This document shows, piece after piece, positions 17,717 through 26,774 of a stretch of 36,340 bases of DNA. Both the position numbers and the translations under genes were made by a program. This DNA is from Acidobacteriaceae bacterium (GTDB taxonomy: Bacteria; Acidobacteriota; Terriglobia; Bryobacterales; Bryobacteraceae): assembly GCA_019244055.1 (NCBI GenBank), contig JAFATG010000292.1:1-36340 (forward strand), given 5' to 3'. The notes below the pieces were generated by a model that searched no databases, was not told the DNA's origin, and saw only the letters and a list, made by a program, of their open reading frames with translations. The first letter of the stretch is position 1, and the number at the start of each line of letters is the position of its first letter.

Positions 17717-17770
17717 TTGGTGCGGAGAGGGGGACTTGAACCCCCACGGTGTTACCCGCTAGCACCTCAA
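17717..17770 (-). repeat. Displaced 3' part of tRNA-Leu(GAG): candidate attachment site (distal copy)
   Basis: 54 bases identical to 27171-27224, in the same orientation. Read on the minus strand, it covers the tRNA from the first base of the anticodon loop (TTGAGGT) through the variable arm, T-arm, acceptor strand and encoded CCA. Identity breaks precisely at the loop border (agt versus agc). The 5' half of the tRNA is missing, so this cannot be a functional gene. This is the footprint expected from integration into a tRNA gene. Confidence 0.9.
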
Positions 17771-18013
17771 ACTAATCATCCCGTCCGAAGGTACGCCGTT
17801 CCAATGACTTAGGGCGACAGATCGTGTGGAAGCGGGTGGGGTCGATAGGCCCGAATGGCACATTAGTGGCACAAACAAGGGATCGCGCCCGCGATTCGTG
17901 TCTTCACAAACCTTGCTCAGATAGATCGACGATTGCACGGTTTCGAGTCGGCAAAGTCCATCGCTCGGAGCCTGCCCGGCGACCTGCTGGTTTTTAAACG
18001 GAAACTTCGGTAG
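17771..18013. other. Non-coding stretch beside the displaced tRNA fragment, with TGGCACA direct repeat
   Basis: No convincing gene on either strand. Two copies of TGGCACA at 17856-17862 and 17867-17873 are spaced 11 bases apart, one helical turn. Arm-type binding sites of tyrosine recombinases look like this, but the match is only suggestive. The start of the RepA remnant lies at the right-hand edge, after the in-frame TAG at 18011. Confidence 0.35.
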
Positions 18014-18861
18014 GCAGAAGCAATCCAGCTCGTGCGAATCAATCGCGAGAACCGCGCTCAGAACCTGGGCTTTGCCTCGCGACCTTTTGTCTTGTGTGGT
18101 CTGCCGATCAAGCGTCCCGCTAAGGGCGTGCTGCTGCAGGAGCGGCGAAACGGGCAGTTTTTGTTGCAGGTCACTGGCCATCCCCGGTACGGAGTGCCCT
18201 GGGGCCAGGACCGCCTCATTCCTATTTTCGTGGCGACCCTAGCGGTACGAAACAGAAACAGACCATTACCTTCCGCAGCGCGGCTGAAATGCTGGACGTA
18301 TTCGGGATGCAGCAGGGTGGCTCTCAGTATCGTCGCCTCGTTACAGCGTTCCGGCGGTGTTCGGAGCGACGATATTCTTCGGCACCGATACGCAGCACGA
18401 GAAAGCGACGGTGATGCAGCAGGCGCGATTTAATTTCATGCGGGAGGCGAGGATCTGGTATTCGCGCGATCCGAATCAAACCGTTTTGCCGGGCGGCTTC
18501 GAGAATGAGATCGTCCTCAGTGACGAATTTTTCGGGAGGTAACCACACACTCGATTCCGACCGATCTCGAGGCGGCGAAGGCGCTCTCGTCGGCTCCAGC
18601 GGCGCTCGATCTGTTCATGTGGTGTCATACCGCTGTTTTAGGGCGATGGGCTCTGAGAGCGTACCCCTCTTTGGCGATTTCGGCCTCGCCGGTCAACTCG
18701 GAAGTGTCGATTATGCCCGGCCTCGCAAATTCAGGGAACGGCTGGAACGCTGGCTCGGTCTAGTCCGAACATTATGGCCGAGTTGCCCAGCTCATATCAC
18801 CTCCGATGGCGACTACATGCTGATTCAGCCGGCACTGGCACTGGCGGCAAAGGGGGCATAG
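18014..18861 (+). pseudogene. repA: RepA-type plasmid replication initiator, inactivated by four frameshifts
   Basis: The reading frame steps four times, each by the loss of one base, at about 18249, 18355, 18533 and 18623. Joining the frames gives one continuous protein of about 280 residues that follows the RepA family order: LGFASRPFVLCGLP; LQVTGHPRYGVPWGQDRLIP; TFRSAAEMLDVFGMQQGG; QYRRLVTAFRR then VFGATIFFGTDTQ; ARIWYSRDPNQ; SIPTDLEAAKALSSAPAALD; SVPLFGDFGLAGQLGSVDYA; RKFRERLERWLG then LWPSCPAHITSDG. The N-terminus is unclear (TAG at 18011). An active form would initiate plasmid replication. It is immediately followed by the DnaA domain IV protein. Intact long genes nearby make random sequencing error an unlikely sole cause, but this cannot be excluded. 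Confidence 0.85.
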
Positions 18862-19161
18862 ATGGCATCACCCTCCTTTGTGCCTGATTCGGTTTCGCAT
18901 CGCCGGATTTCACTTGCGGAGATTGACGCGGCTGTGTCGGCACGCTTGGGTCCCACCCGCGGATTAGGGAATTCACAGCCGGCCTGTTTCAATCGCCAGG
19001 TTGCGATGTACTTGGCCAAGCATGTCGGGCCGTGGAGCACAACCGTCATCGGCCGCTTCTACAACGGTCGCGATCACTCAACTGTTTGCCACGGTATTCA
19101 GAGGATCGGGGCGCTTCGCGATAGCAACCCTGACCTCGATCTATTGTGTTATCGGATCTGA
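18862..19161 (+). CDS. Stand-alone DnaA domain IV (DNA-binding) protein
   Basis: A 99-residue protein consisting mostly of the C-terminal DNA-binding domain of DnaA. The diagnostic helix-turn-helix NRQVAMYLAKHVGPWSTTVI (about residues 46-65) and the signature GRDHSTVCHGIQRI (about 71-84) match the domain that recognises DnaA boxes. The AAA+ ATPase part is absent, so it cannot unwind origins by itself; it could act as a partner or antagonist of chromosomal DnaA or as an accessory to RepA. The ATG lies right after the RepA stop (TAG, ATG) and the 3' end overlaps a small ORF, suggesting one plasmid replication operon. Domain identity is strong; role is inferred. Confidence 0.87.
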   Translation: MASPSFVPDSVSHRRISLAEIDAAVSARLGPTRGLGNSQPACFNRQVAMYLAKHVGPWSTTVIGRFYNGRDHSTVCHGIQRIGALRDSNPDLDLLCYRI

Positions 19162-19316
19162 AACACCAGCTAACCGGGGTTGGTGCAGCCCTGGACGAAA
19201 GCGAAGCAGAACCAAGCGATGGCCAGGTGAGTCTGAGTCGAGACGATCTCGAACAGCTGGCCGAACTGATTGCAGAGCGCGTATATGAGCATTTGAGGAA
19301 GATGATCCCTCGGTAG
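19146..19316 (+). CDS. Small protein of unknown function, coupled to the DnaA-like gene
   Basis: A 56-residue frame starting at GTG 19146, overlapping the DnaA-like gene by 16 bases. The second half, SLSRDDLEQLAELIAERVYE, is a clean amphipathic helix, and the end is HLRKMIPR. Charged, helical composition and the coupled start speak for a real gene, perhaps a small DNA-binding or adaptor protein. I do not recognise a family. The alternative frame that starts at 19001 lacks such composition and I regard it as a shadow. Confidence 0.5.
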   Translation: MLSDLKHQLTGVGAALDESEAEPSDGQVSLSRDDLEQLAELIAERVYEHLRKMIPR

Positions 19317-19400
19317 CAGGCCAGGCGATGCTGCAGCAGGACTAAGACAGATGAATCTCACCTGACCAAAGGCCAGGAACAAAACCAGAAATTAACGACT

Positions 19401-19661
19401 ATGCCAACGTTGAGTATTTTTTTCGGAATCGTCATTCGCATGTACTTCGACGACCATCCGCCGCCGCACTTCCACGCCATCTACGGTGAAGACGAGGTGA
19501 AAATAGCTATCGAAACCTTGAAGGTAATTGAAGGAGGACTCCCACGGCGAGCTCTTGCGCTTGTTCTGGATTGGGCCGAACTGCACAGACAAGAATTGCG
19601 CGACAATTGGGTGAGAGCGCAGGAGCACGAACCGCTGAGGCCCATCCAGCCACTGGAGTAA
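19401..19661 (+). CDS. DUF4160 family protein
   Basis: An 86-residue protein with the canonical DUF4160 layout: MPTLSIFFGIVIRMYFDDH, the histidine-rich PPPHFHA motif at about residues 20-26, then IETLKVIEGGLPRRALALVL and a C-terminal helix WAELHRQEL. The biochemical function is unknown. Genes of this family are very often paired with DUF2442 genes, as here (four-base gap), and the pair has been predicted to act like a toxin-antitoxin module. In this place it may be a maintenance module of the former plasmid. Which partner would be toxic cannot be read from the sequence. Confidence 0.88.
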   Translation: MPTLSIFFGIVIRMYFDDHPPPHFHAIYGEDEVKIAIETLKVIEGGLPRRALALVLDWAELHRQELRDNWVRAQEHEPLRPIQPLE

Positions 19662-19665
19662 CGAA

Positions 19666-19929
19666 ATGCATCGAATCGTTCGCGTAAGCGCTGGCGAGGG
19701 GTACACACTCAATGTGGCATTCAGTGATGGTACGAGTGGAAAAGTCGATCTGTCTTCAAGACTCTTTGGGCCGATGTTTGAACCGCTCCGAGATTCGGCG
19801 CTGTTTTCGCAAGTTCAGGTTGATGAGTTTGGAGCCGTCTGCTGGCCTAATGGAGCAGATCTAGCTCCGGATGCTGTCTATCGAACGATCTCGTCCGGAG
19901 CTGACCAGCAAAGTGAATTAGCTTCTTAA
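19666..19929 (+). CDS. DUF2442 family protein
   Basis: An 87-residue protein with the DUF2442 pattern: an N-terminal beta region (VRVSAGEGYTLNVAFSDG), KVDLSSRLFGPMFEPLRD at about residues 26-43, and VDEFGAVCWPNGADLAPDAV at about 51-70, where the WPNG-D-LAPD motif is diagnostic. The family is small, soluble and uncharacterised, and is thought to be the antitoxin or regulator partner of DUF4160. It starts four bases after the DUF4160 stop, so both are in one transcript. The function is inferred only from this recurrent pairing. Confidence 0.85.
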   Translation: MHRIVRVSAGEGYTLNVAFSDGTSGKVDLSSRLFGPMFEPLRDSALFSQVQVDEFGAVCWPNGADLAPDAVYRTISSGADQQSELAS

Positions 19930-19934
19930 TTAAC

Positions 19935-20126
19935 TCACTGGACGGCAGCCCCGTCCTCTTTGATTACTTCGCGTGTACTGGTTAGCACAGTCCATACTGG
20001 GCGATTTAATCCGACCGTGATTTCCCAGAAGCCGGTCTGTCCAATCTCGCCGTAGGCGACTACACGTCCAGGTGGCGGTGTGCAGTTTCCGAGAACCGTT
20101 ATCGGCCACCGTACATGAATGAGCGA
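19935..20126 (-). pseudogene. C-terminal remnant of an unrecognised gene
   Basis: About 63 codons between an upstream stop (20127-20129) and TGA at 19935-19937 have coding-like composition: HVRWPITVLGNCTPPPGR, then VVAYGEIGQTGFWEITVGLN and RPVWTVLTSTREVIKED. No ATG, GTG or TTG start sits ahead of the conserved-looking part, so it reads as the tail of a decayed gene. A family is not recognised. It could be chance, but the codon pattern is better than that of flanking frames. Confidence 0.35.
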
Positions 20127-20247
20127 TTAGCTCCAAGTGGCCGTCCATAGCGGCATTCCGGCAATATTTGTTTTCGGTGGAAATACAAGTGTCGGCGCCT
20201 CGTGAGTTTGTCATTCGGTACCATTTAGCTGTTCCTTTGCTCTGGCT

Positions 20248-21702
20248 ATGACACGCGTCCGTTTTGCGCCATCCCCCACCGGTTACCTTCACATAGGCGG
20301 GGCGCGAACCTTTATCTTTAACTGGCTTTACGCCCGGCACAATCGTGGCACGATGATTCTTCGCATCGATGATACCGACGTCGAGCGGAACAGTGAGGTG
20401 TCGCTCGAGTCGATCCATCAAGGTCTCGAATGGCTAGAACTCGGGTGGGACGAATTCTACCGTCAGTCCGAGCGCGTCGCTCTGCATCGACAGGCCGCCT
20501 GGGCCATTTTTGAGAAAGGCCTTGCGTATCGGGACTTCACGTCGGCCTCACTAGCGCTAGAAAATTCAAGCGAAGGATGGGTTTCGAATCCAGGAATGCG
20601 GGAGCTATCTCGAGAGGAAAGCGATCGCCGGGCCCATTCTGGCGAAGCTTTCGTACTGCGCTTCCGCGTGCCACGCGAATCGCGAAACGAGATTGTTGTA
20701 CGCGATCTTGTGTACGGGACGGTGACGAAGGCTACAAGCGACGTGGAGGACTTCGCGCTGCTCCGCTCGACAGGCGTGCCGACCTATCACATGGCATCCT
20801 GTGCGGACGACGCAGATCTGCGCATTACCGACATTCTCCGCGGCCAGGAACACTTGGCGAATACCTTCAAACACGTGCTGATCTTCGAAGCTCTTGGCGT
20901 CGACACGCCGAACACTGCTCATTTGCCACTCCTGATGGCGCCCGACGGTGCGAAGCTGTCAAAGCGCAAGCATGGTCCCGTCGTGAGCGTCACGACATAC
21001 CGTAATGCCGGTTTCCTGCCACATGCGTTTGTCAACTTTCTTTGCCTGCTCGGATGGTCGCCGAAAAATGACATCGAGAAAATGTCACGAGAGGAACTCA
21101 TTGAGCTGTTTTCGCTCGAAGGCATCCACCGCGCGAACGCCATCATTAACTTTACAGAGAAAGACCCTTTCGATCCAAAGGCCATATGGCTGAATGCGGA
21201 ACACCTCCGCACGCTCAGCTTCGACCAACTCGCAAGACGCTTGATGCCTTATGCGCAACAGGCAGGCTTCCGGAACGTCACGGTAGAGAAGCTTCGTGCG
21301 ATTACTCCGCTCATCCGTGAACGGATCCGGTTGTTAAGCGAGGTGGCTATGGTCGCGGATTTCTTCTTCGGGGAACCGGGACCCTACGATCCCACAGAAC
21401 TGATTCCTCAGAAGGGGGATGCCAACATGGCTACGCTGGCGTTGTCCAAGGCCAAAAAAGTTTTGGCTGCCGTGCCTGTCTTCGACCATGGAACCATCGA
21501 GGCAGCCCTACGAGGCGCTGCGGATGAACTCAAACTCAAAGCAGGACAGACGTTCCAGCCTATTCGCGTCGCGGTTTGCGGACGCAAGAATGCACCGCCT
21601 CTCTTCGAGACGCTCGAAGTGCTCGGGCGGGAGACTGTGCTGACTCGTATCGACTCCGCGCTAGATATTGTCAATGCACGACAACAACTTGCCTCTCTCT
21701 AA
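20248..21702 (+). CDS. gltX: Glutamyl-tRNA synthetase
   Basis: A 484-residue class I aminoacyl-tRNA synthetase that charges tRNA-Glu (and possibly tRNA-Gln). The ATP-binding [13 protein letters not shown] has the HIGH-equivalent HIGG at residues 15-18, and the KMSKS-equivalent KLSKR starts at 236. The GluRS-type RDLVYG and [17 protein letters not shown] segments are present. The C-terminal part from about residue 330 is the all-helical anticodon-binding domain. In place of the usual Cys-rich CFCT segment, residues about 92-95 read RDFTS. Length fits bacterial GluRS (470-500). The stop overlaps glnS by 29 bases, so the two are co-translated. The gene is intact and lies within the tRNA-Leu repeat. 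Confidence 0.95.
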   Translation: MTRVRFAPSPTGYLHIGGARTFIFNWLYARHNRGTMILRIDDTDVERNSEVSLESIHQGLEWLELGWDEFYRQSERVALHRQAAWAIFEKGLAYRDFTSASLALENSSEGWVSNPGMRELSREESDRRAHSGEAFVLRFRVPRESRNEIVVRDLVYGTVTKATSDVEDFALLRSTGVPTYHMASCADDADLRITDILRGQEHLANTFKHVLIFEALGVDTPNTAHLPLLMAPDGAKLSKRKHGPVVSVTTYRNAGFLPHAFVNFLCLLGWSPKNDIEKMSREELIELFSLEGIHRANAIINFTEKDPFDPKAIWLNAEHLRTLSFDQLARRLMPYAQQAGFRNVTVEKLRAITPLIRERIRLLSEVAMVADFFFGEPGPYDPTELIPQKGDANMATLALSKAKKVLAAVPVFDHGTIEAALRGAADELKLKAGQTFQPIRVAVCGRKNAPPLFETLEVLGRETVLTRIDSALDIVNARQQLASL

Positions 21703-23350
21703 CTTTATAAGGGATATCATTCTCAAGGATCATGTGAGTGGAAAGTATGGCGGGCGCGTCCGCACGCGCTTTCCACCGGAGCCGAATGGCTACCTGCACG
21801 TCGGGCATGCCAAGAGCATCGTATTGAATTTCGGCCTCGCCAAGGAGTTCAGGGGCGAGTGCAACCTGCGATTCGACGATACAAATCCTATCAAAGAAGA
21901 GACCGAATACGTTCAATCGATTATCGAAGACATCAAATGGCTGGGCGGCGATTTCGGTGATCGGATCTTTTATGCATCAGACTACTTTTCGCAGTTGTAT
22001 CTTTGGGCCATCGAGCTCATAAACAAAGACAAAGCCTACGTCTGCGATTTGAGCAGCGACCAGGTGCGCGAGACCCGCGGCACTCCTACGCAACCCGGTC
22101 ACGACAGCCCCTTTCGTGACAGGAGCGTGGAAGAGAATCTCGGTCTTTTCGAGCGCATGAAGAACGGAGAGTTTCCCGATGGCGCACGGACATTACGCGC
22201 GAAAATCGACATGAGGTCGCCGAATCTCAATTTGCGGGATCCCGTGATATACCGGATTTTGCATGCTGAGCATCATCGAACCGGCAACCAGTGGTGTATC
22301 TATCCGATGTACGACTGGGCGCACGGCGAATCCGATTCCATCGAAGGCATCACTCATTCCATTTGTACGCTCGAGTTTGAAGACCATCGTCCGTTATATG
22401 ACTGGTTTCTGGAGCAGCTTGGGATTTTCCACCCGCAGCAGATCGAATTCGATCGATTGAACCTAACGTACACGGTGCTGAGCAAGCGCAAGCTGCTACG
22501 GCTAGTCGAGCAAGGTATCGTAGAAGGCTGGGATGACCCGCGCATGCCCACGATTAGCGGGATGCGGCGCCGCGGTTACTCCCCGGAAGGGCTGCGGAAT
22601 TTCGCACGGAGCCTCGGCGTATCGAAGACCAACGGCATCACGGAATTTGAAAAGCTCGAGTATTATATTCGCGAGGATTTGAACAAGGCGGCGAAACGCG
22701 TGATGGCAGTATTGCGCCCCTTGAAACTCGTGCTGACAAACTATCCCGAAGGCCAGGTGGAGTTCGTCGAGGCTATTAACAATCCTGAGGACGCAAGTGC
22801 GGGGACGCGGCCGCTACCCTTCTCCCGTGAGCTTTGGATCGAGCAGGAGGACTTTCTCGACGTGCCTCCCAAAGGGTACCACCGCTTGTATCCGGGCAAT
22901 GAGGTCCGGCTACGCTATGGCTATATCATCAAATGCCAGAACGTGGTGAAAGATCCGGCGACCGGCGAGATTCTGGAGATTCAGTGCACATATGATCCAG
23001 ACACACGCAGCGGCCAACGGACGCGGAAAGTGAAGGCGACGATTCATTGGGTATCGGCGGTGCACGCGATTCCCGTGGAGGTTCGGCTTTATGACAAGCT
23101 GTTCACTACAGAGAACCCAAACAATGTACCAGGGGACGGGGACTTCACAATGTATTTGAATCCCAAATCGCTCGAGGTGGTGCAGGCGAGGGCCGAAGCG
23201 TCGTTGGCAAGCGCTAGGCCTTGTGACCGCTACCAATTCGAGCGCCTCGGGTATTTCTGCGCTGATAGGTGCAGCGCGGCGGGGCGACTGGTTTTTAATC
23301 GCACTGTCGAGTTACGAGACACCTGGGCGAAGCTTCAGAAGAAGATCTAG
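21674..23350 (+). CDS. glnS: Glutaminyl-tRNA synthetase
   Basis: A 558-residue class I synthetase for tRNA-Gln. [17 protein letters not shown] has the HIGH-equivalent HVGH at residues 42-45, and VLSKRKL at 268-274 is the KMSKS loop, with the first position Leu instead of Met. GlnRS-specific features include RFDDTNP and EEDIKWLG-like residues, [15 protein letters not shown], and a two-barrel C-terminal anticodon-binding part with [19 protein letters not shown] prefer the ATG at 21674 to the TTG two codons earlier. GlnRS is patchy in bacteria; its presence means this genome need not rely only on the indirect GatCAB route. The gene overlaps gltX, an arrangement suggesting coordinated Glu/Gln charging. 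Confidence 0.95.
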   Translation: MHDNNLPLSNFIRDIILKDHVSGKYGGRVRTRFPPEPNGYLHVGHAKSIVLNFGLAKEFRGECNLRFDDTNPIKEETEYVQSIIEDIKWLGGDFGDRIFYASDYFSQLYLWAIELINKDKAYVCDLSSDQVRETRGTPTQPGHDSPFRDRSVEENLGLFERMKNGEFPDGARTLRAKIDMRSPNLNLRDPVIYRILHAEHHRTGNQWCIYPMYDWAHGESDSIEGITHSICTLEFEDHRPLYDWFLEQLGIFHPQQIEFDRLNLTYTVLSKRKLLRLVEQGIVEGWDDPRMPTISGMRRRGYSPEGLRNFARSLGVSKTNGITEFEKLEYYIREDLNKAAKRVMAVLRPLKLVLTNYPEGQVEFVEAINNPEDASAGTRPLPFSRELWIEQEDFLDVPPKGYHRLYPGNEVRLRYGYIIKCQNVVKDPATGEILEIQCTYDPDTRSGQRTRKVKATIHWVSAVHAIPVEVRLYDKLFTTENPNNVPGDGDFTMYLNPKSLEVVQARAEASLASARPCDRYQFERLGYFCADRCSAAGRLVFNRTVELRDTWAKLQKKI

Positions 23351-23410
23351 TGCTGGGGCTTTGAAAGCTGCCCGCCGGCTCTCTTCCAAAAGGAATAGAA
23401 TAGTGCTGAA

Positions 23411-23683
23411 GTGCCCATTCGAGAGTACAAACCGGACCAGTTCTTTCGGGCATCCATTGACACAATGGATGATACAGAAGATTGCAAGACCTACGTTGCC
23501 GAGTACTTCTCATGGAAGGTTCCGCGGCACGGCGAGGCAGTTTTTACAGAGCTGCAGGAGGCAGAGAAGTTTTTGCTCGCAGTATACGCAGAAGACACGC
23601 CCGATATTCCCGTATTGGAGCGGCAGTTCAGAATGACTCCTTACCTTGAATCACAGCCGAAAAGCGCGCAAACATCGGCATAA
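23411..23683 (+). CDS. Small protein of unknown function downstream of glnS
   Basis: A 90-residue soluble, acidic protein starting at GTG 23411, 60 bases after glnS. Visible parts are REYKPDQFFRASIDTMDD, then YFSWKVPRHGEAVFTELQEA and a C-terminal segment TPDIPVLERQFRMTPY. I recognise no family, signal peptide or membrane segment. The codon composition is consistent with a gene and the frame stays open to a clear stop, but support is moderate and the start is uncertain. Confidence 0.45.
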   Translation: MPIREYKPDQFFRASIDTMDDTEDCKTYVAEYFSWKVPRHGEAVFTELQEAEKFLLAVYAEDTPDIPVLERQFRMTPYLESQPKSAQTSA

Positions 23684-24121
23684 ACTGCACCGCACCGCTT
23701 CCGGCCACTAATGCTGATCCATGGCTGGGACAAAGCCGCGCGGAGCCGGATGATTTGACGATATTTGAATAACTGAAGTGGCTCACGAGCGCGAAGGCTC
23801 CGGGGTTGTGGAAAGGTCTGTTTACTGACATCCCACAAAACACGTTCCGTGCCCCTCCGTGAGAAATCGACCCGACCTGCTATTGCTTTTCAGACCATTC
23901 TCCAGCTGGCGACTTCCCGTCAACTTGGGTGAGCGGATGCTAGGGGCGTTTTTCAGGAGTAATCGGCAAACGCCTTATAACGGCAAATCTCGGACTTATG
24001 AAGCCAAATACACTGGCAATCTACTTGAAACTTTTTGCAACAGGCACAGAAGACTGAGCAGATGCGCGGTAGACCGGCGACTCAGAATCTCAGCCCTGGA
24101 ACTCAACTGTTACTCATGCGC
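23684..24121. other. Non-coding stretch between the small gene and ADOP pseudogene
   Basis: I see no gene, tRNA, hairpin-plus-T-run or repeat here that I can support. A 195-codon plus-strand frame starting at 23859 runs into the antisense of the ADOP and is regarded as a shadow. Confidence 0.5.
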
Positions 24122-26774
24122 CTACTCGGCGCGTAGCGCTTCAATCGGGTTTACTGATGCGGCTCTTTTCGCGGGCACGAAGCTGGCAAGTAACGATGCA
24201 AAGCCGAGCAGAACAGCTATAGCGATCAGGCTCTCAGGATCCCATGAGTTGACGCCGAACAGGATCTGGCGAGCTAAAGTAGCGCCGCCGATTGCAGCTA
24301 TCGCGCCGATCGCAATACCCAGAACGGCGAGTGTGCCAGCCTCACGTATGATCAATCGATACACGGACCGATGCTCTGCGCCGAGGGCCATTCGCACGCC
24401 GATCTCGCGCGTTCTTTGGCTGACCGAGTATGCGATAACACCGTAAAGCCCGACTATTCCTAACAGCAACGCGGCGGCACCAAAACCTGCCACGAGCATC
24501 GCTGAAGAGCGGTGCAGAGACGCTGTTTCGGAGTTCTTAATGAACGCTTCCATCGTCGCCTCGTTCCGCACGCCAATATCAGTGTGCAGTTGCTCAATTG
24601 TCCGTCTCAGACCCGGAAGTATTGCTTGCGGCTCCTGCGATGTGCGGGCAATCACGAAGAAGTAGTCGCTTGGGTCCTGGTTGAAGGGATGATATTCCGC
24701 CGGCCAGATATCCGAATCGAGTTCGCCTTCGCGGATATCACCTACGACACCGATGATGGTCTTGATAGATTTCGGCGATAACCGGGTGTCGCCAATTTGT
24801 TGTCCGATCGGGTTCTCACCGGGAAAGTATTTCCGGGCAAGAGTGTTATTGATGATGACTACTTCCGGCTTCGACTTGTCCTCAGCATCGCTGAAGTAGC
24901 GGCCGCGCAAAAGCGTCGCTCCGATGGTTCTGAAAAATTCTCCACTGACATCTCGCTCGTTCACTTCGATGTGCTTACCGTCATACGGCCTGCCGACGAA
25001 ACGAATCCAGTCCGTGTCGCCGTTGGAACCCGCTGGCCGCAGCGTGGTTTAACGCGGCCGACTGCACTCCCGGAATCGTTTCCACCTGGGTGAGGACGTC
25101 GCGCCCCAGCGCGATGCTCTGTTCGTCTTTGCCGTACTTAGTATCGGGCGCTCCGACCTGTAAGGTCGCCAGATGATAAGGGCGAAAGCCGAGTTCCACG
25201 TGCATCAATTGATACAAGCTCTTGCCGAAAAGTGAGGCCCCGACGAGCAAGACCATGGCGGTTGCCAGTTCCACAACTACCAACCGTGAACCAACTCTGC
25301 GCCAGGCTTTTCCAGCCGAGCCTCGGCTCCCTTCCGCCAAACTGTTGCCCATATCAGAGAACGAAAAATGGAACAGTGTAGTAGCGGTAAATACCACCAC
25401 GGCCATCGCCGCCAGCGCTAATACGAAGGTAACAACCCGCCCATTTACACATACACTCAGCATGAACGGCATTCCGGGGAGCATGTCAGCCGGAATGAGC
25501 GTCTTCAGCGCCTGCGTGCCCCACTTGGTGAAAACGAGCGCGGCGACGCTCGATGCCGTGACAATGGCAAACGCCTCTGTCGCGAATTGCATTGTCAACC
25601 GGGACCTTGATGCCCCGAGTGCTCCTCGCACCGCGATTTCTCGACGCCGCCCCTCCGAGCGCACCAGGATGAGGCCGGCGACGTTCACATAGGCTATGAG
25701 CAGAAGAAGAGCTGCACCGCTCATTAATACAAGGAGTATGGGACGAATTTTGCCTACGATCGCCTCCGAGAGGGGAATGAGGGAAACGCCGCGGCCCCGA
25801 TTCGAATCAGGGAATAGTCGCTCGAGGTGCCTGGCGATAGCGGAGAGATTGGCCAGAGCGCGCTCAGGGGACACGCCGTCTTTCAGACGCCCAACGGCGA
25901 ACAGATCGTGGCAGCTGCGACGCTGCTCACACAAACTGTCCTTGGGATTGATTGTCGTCCAGAAATCGCTGGAATCGAGAGGGGCGAAATGAAAACTGGG
26001 CGGCAGCACGCCGATCACGGTATACGCGTTGCCACTTAACAAGACCGGCTGTCCCAAAATGCTTTTACGGCCGCCGAATTTCTCTTGCCACAACGAAAAA
26101 CTCAGGAGAGCCACGCGACGGCTACCCGGACCGTCTTCGTTTTTGGCAAACGTTCGCCCCACCGCCGGAGTCACTCCCAGTGTTTGGAAGAAGCCGCCGC
26201 TCGCGCGGCCGCCGAGGACGGGCTCAGTCCCGGATCGCGTGCTCATCAGGAAACCGGCTCCCGTGTAGGCATCAAAGGATTCCAAGACGGTTTGTGAGCG
26301 CTTCCAATCTTGGAAATCCTCATAAGAAAGGTTTGCGATGGCAAGCGGGTCGGAAGTTTCCGCTAGTCGAACCAGGCGCGCTGGTTGACGGTAAGGTATG
26401 GGTTGAATCAGCGCCGCGTCGACGAACGCGAAGATCGCAGCGCAAACAGCCATTCCAAGTGAAAGCACAAACACGGCGGTAACAGAATAGCCGGGCCGGT
26501 TTACCAATTGCCGAAACGTGAATCGGAATTCCGAAATAAGGTGCTCCACCGAAAGCACGGTGCTTCTGTCGCGATAGGCTTCTGTTGCCGCGGCGAGGCC
26601 GCCGGCCTCGAGAAGCGCGGCGCGTCTGGCCTGCTCCGGTATCATGCCGGAGCGGAGGTTGTCGGCGATTTGCATTTGAAGATGGCTCTCAAATTCCTCG
26701 GCCATGTCGTTGTCCCGATGCCTCTGCTTAAATAACCCTAGGATCCGGCTAGCCCAGCTTCTTAGCGTTCTCAT
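24122..26774 (-). pseudogene. ADOP-type MacB/FtsX permease, split by one frameshift
   Basis: Two minus-strand frames (26774-24981 and 24964-24122) are one gene. The upper part has an N-terminal cytosolic helical domain (EEFESHLQMQIADNLRSGM), a first TM segment, the MacB periplasmic domain (LGVTPAVGRTF, LLSFSLWQEKFGG) and an FtsX block (LLLIAYVNVAGLILVRSEGR, RREIAVRGALGASRSR). After a frame change at about 25029-25050 it continues as DWIRFVGRPYDGKHIEV, then RDVSGEFFRTIGATLLRG and a second FtsX block (REIGVRMALGAEHRSVYRLI, PAKRAASVNPIEALRAE). This is the duplicated layout of acidobacterial orphan permeases of about 800-880 residues. The start overlaps the padR stop (ATGA), so PadR probably controls it. 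One extra base (or two missing) explains the break. Confidence 0.88.

Noticed and set aside
17759-18181. 140-codon minus-strand frame next to the displaced tRNA copy, considered as an integrase remnant
   Set aside because: No tyrosine recombinase motif (R, HxxR, Y) is visible, and part of it is antisense to the RepA remnant.
19930-20421. 163-codon minus-strand frame overlapping the gltX start
   Set aside because: It runs antisense through gltX; the coding-looking segment at 19935-20126 is in another frame and is listed separately.
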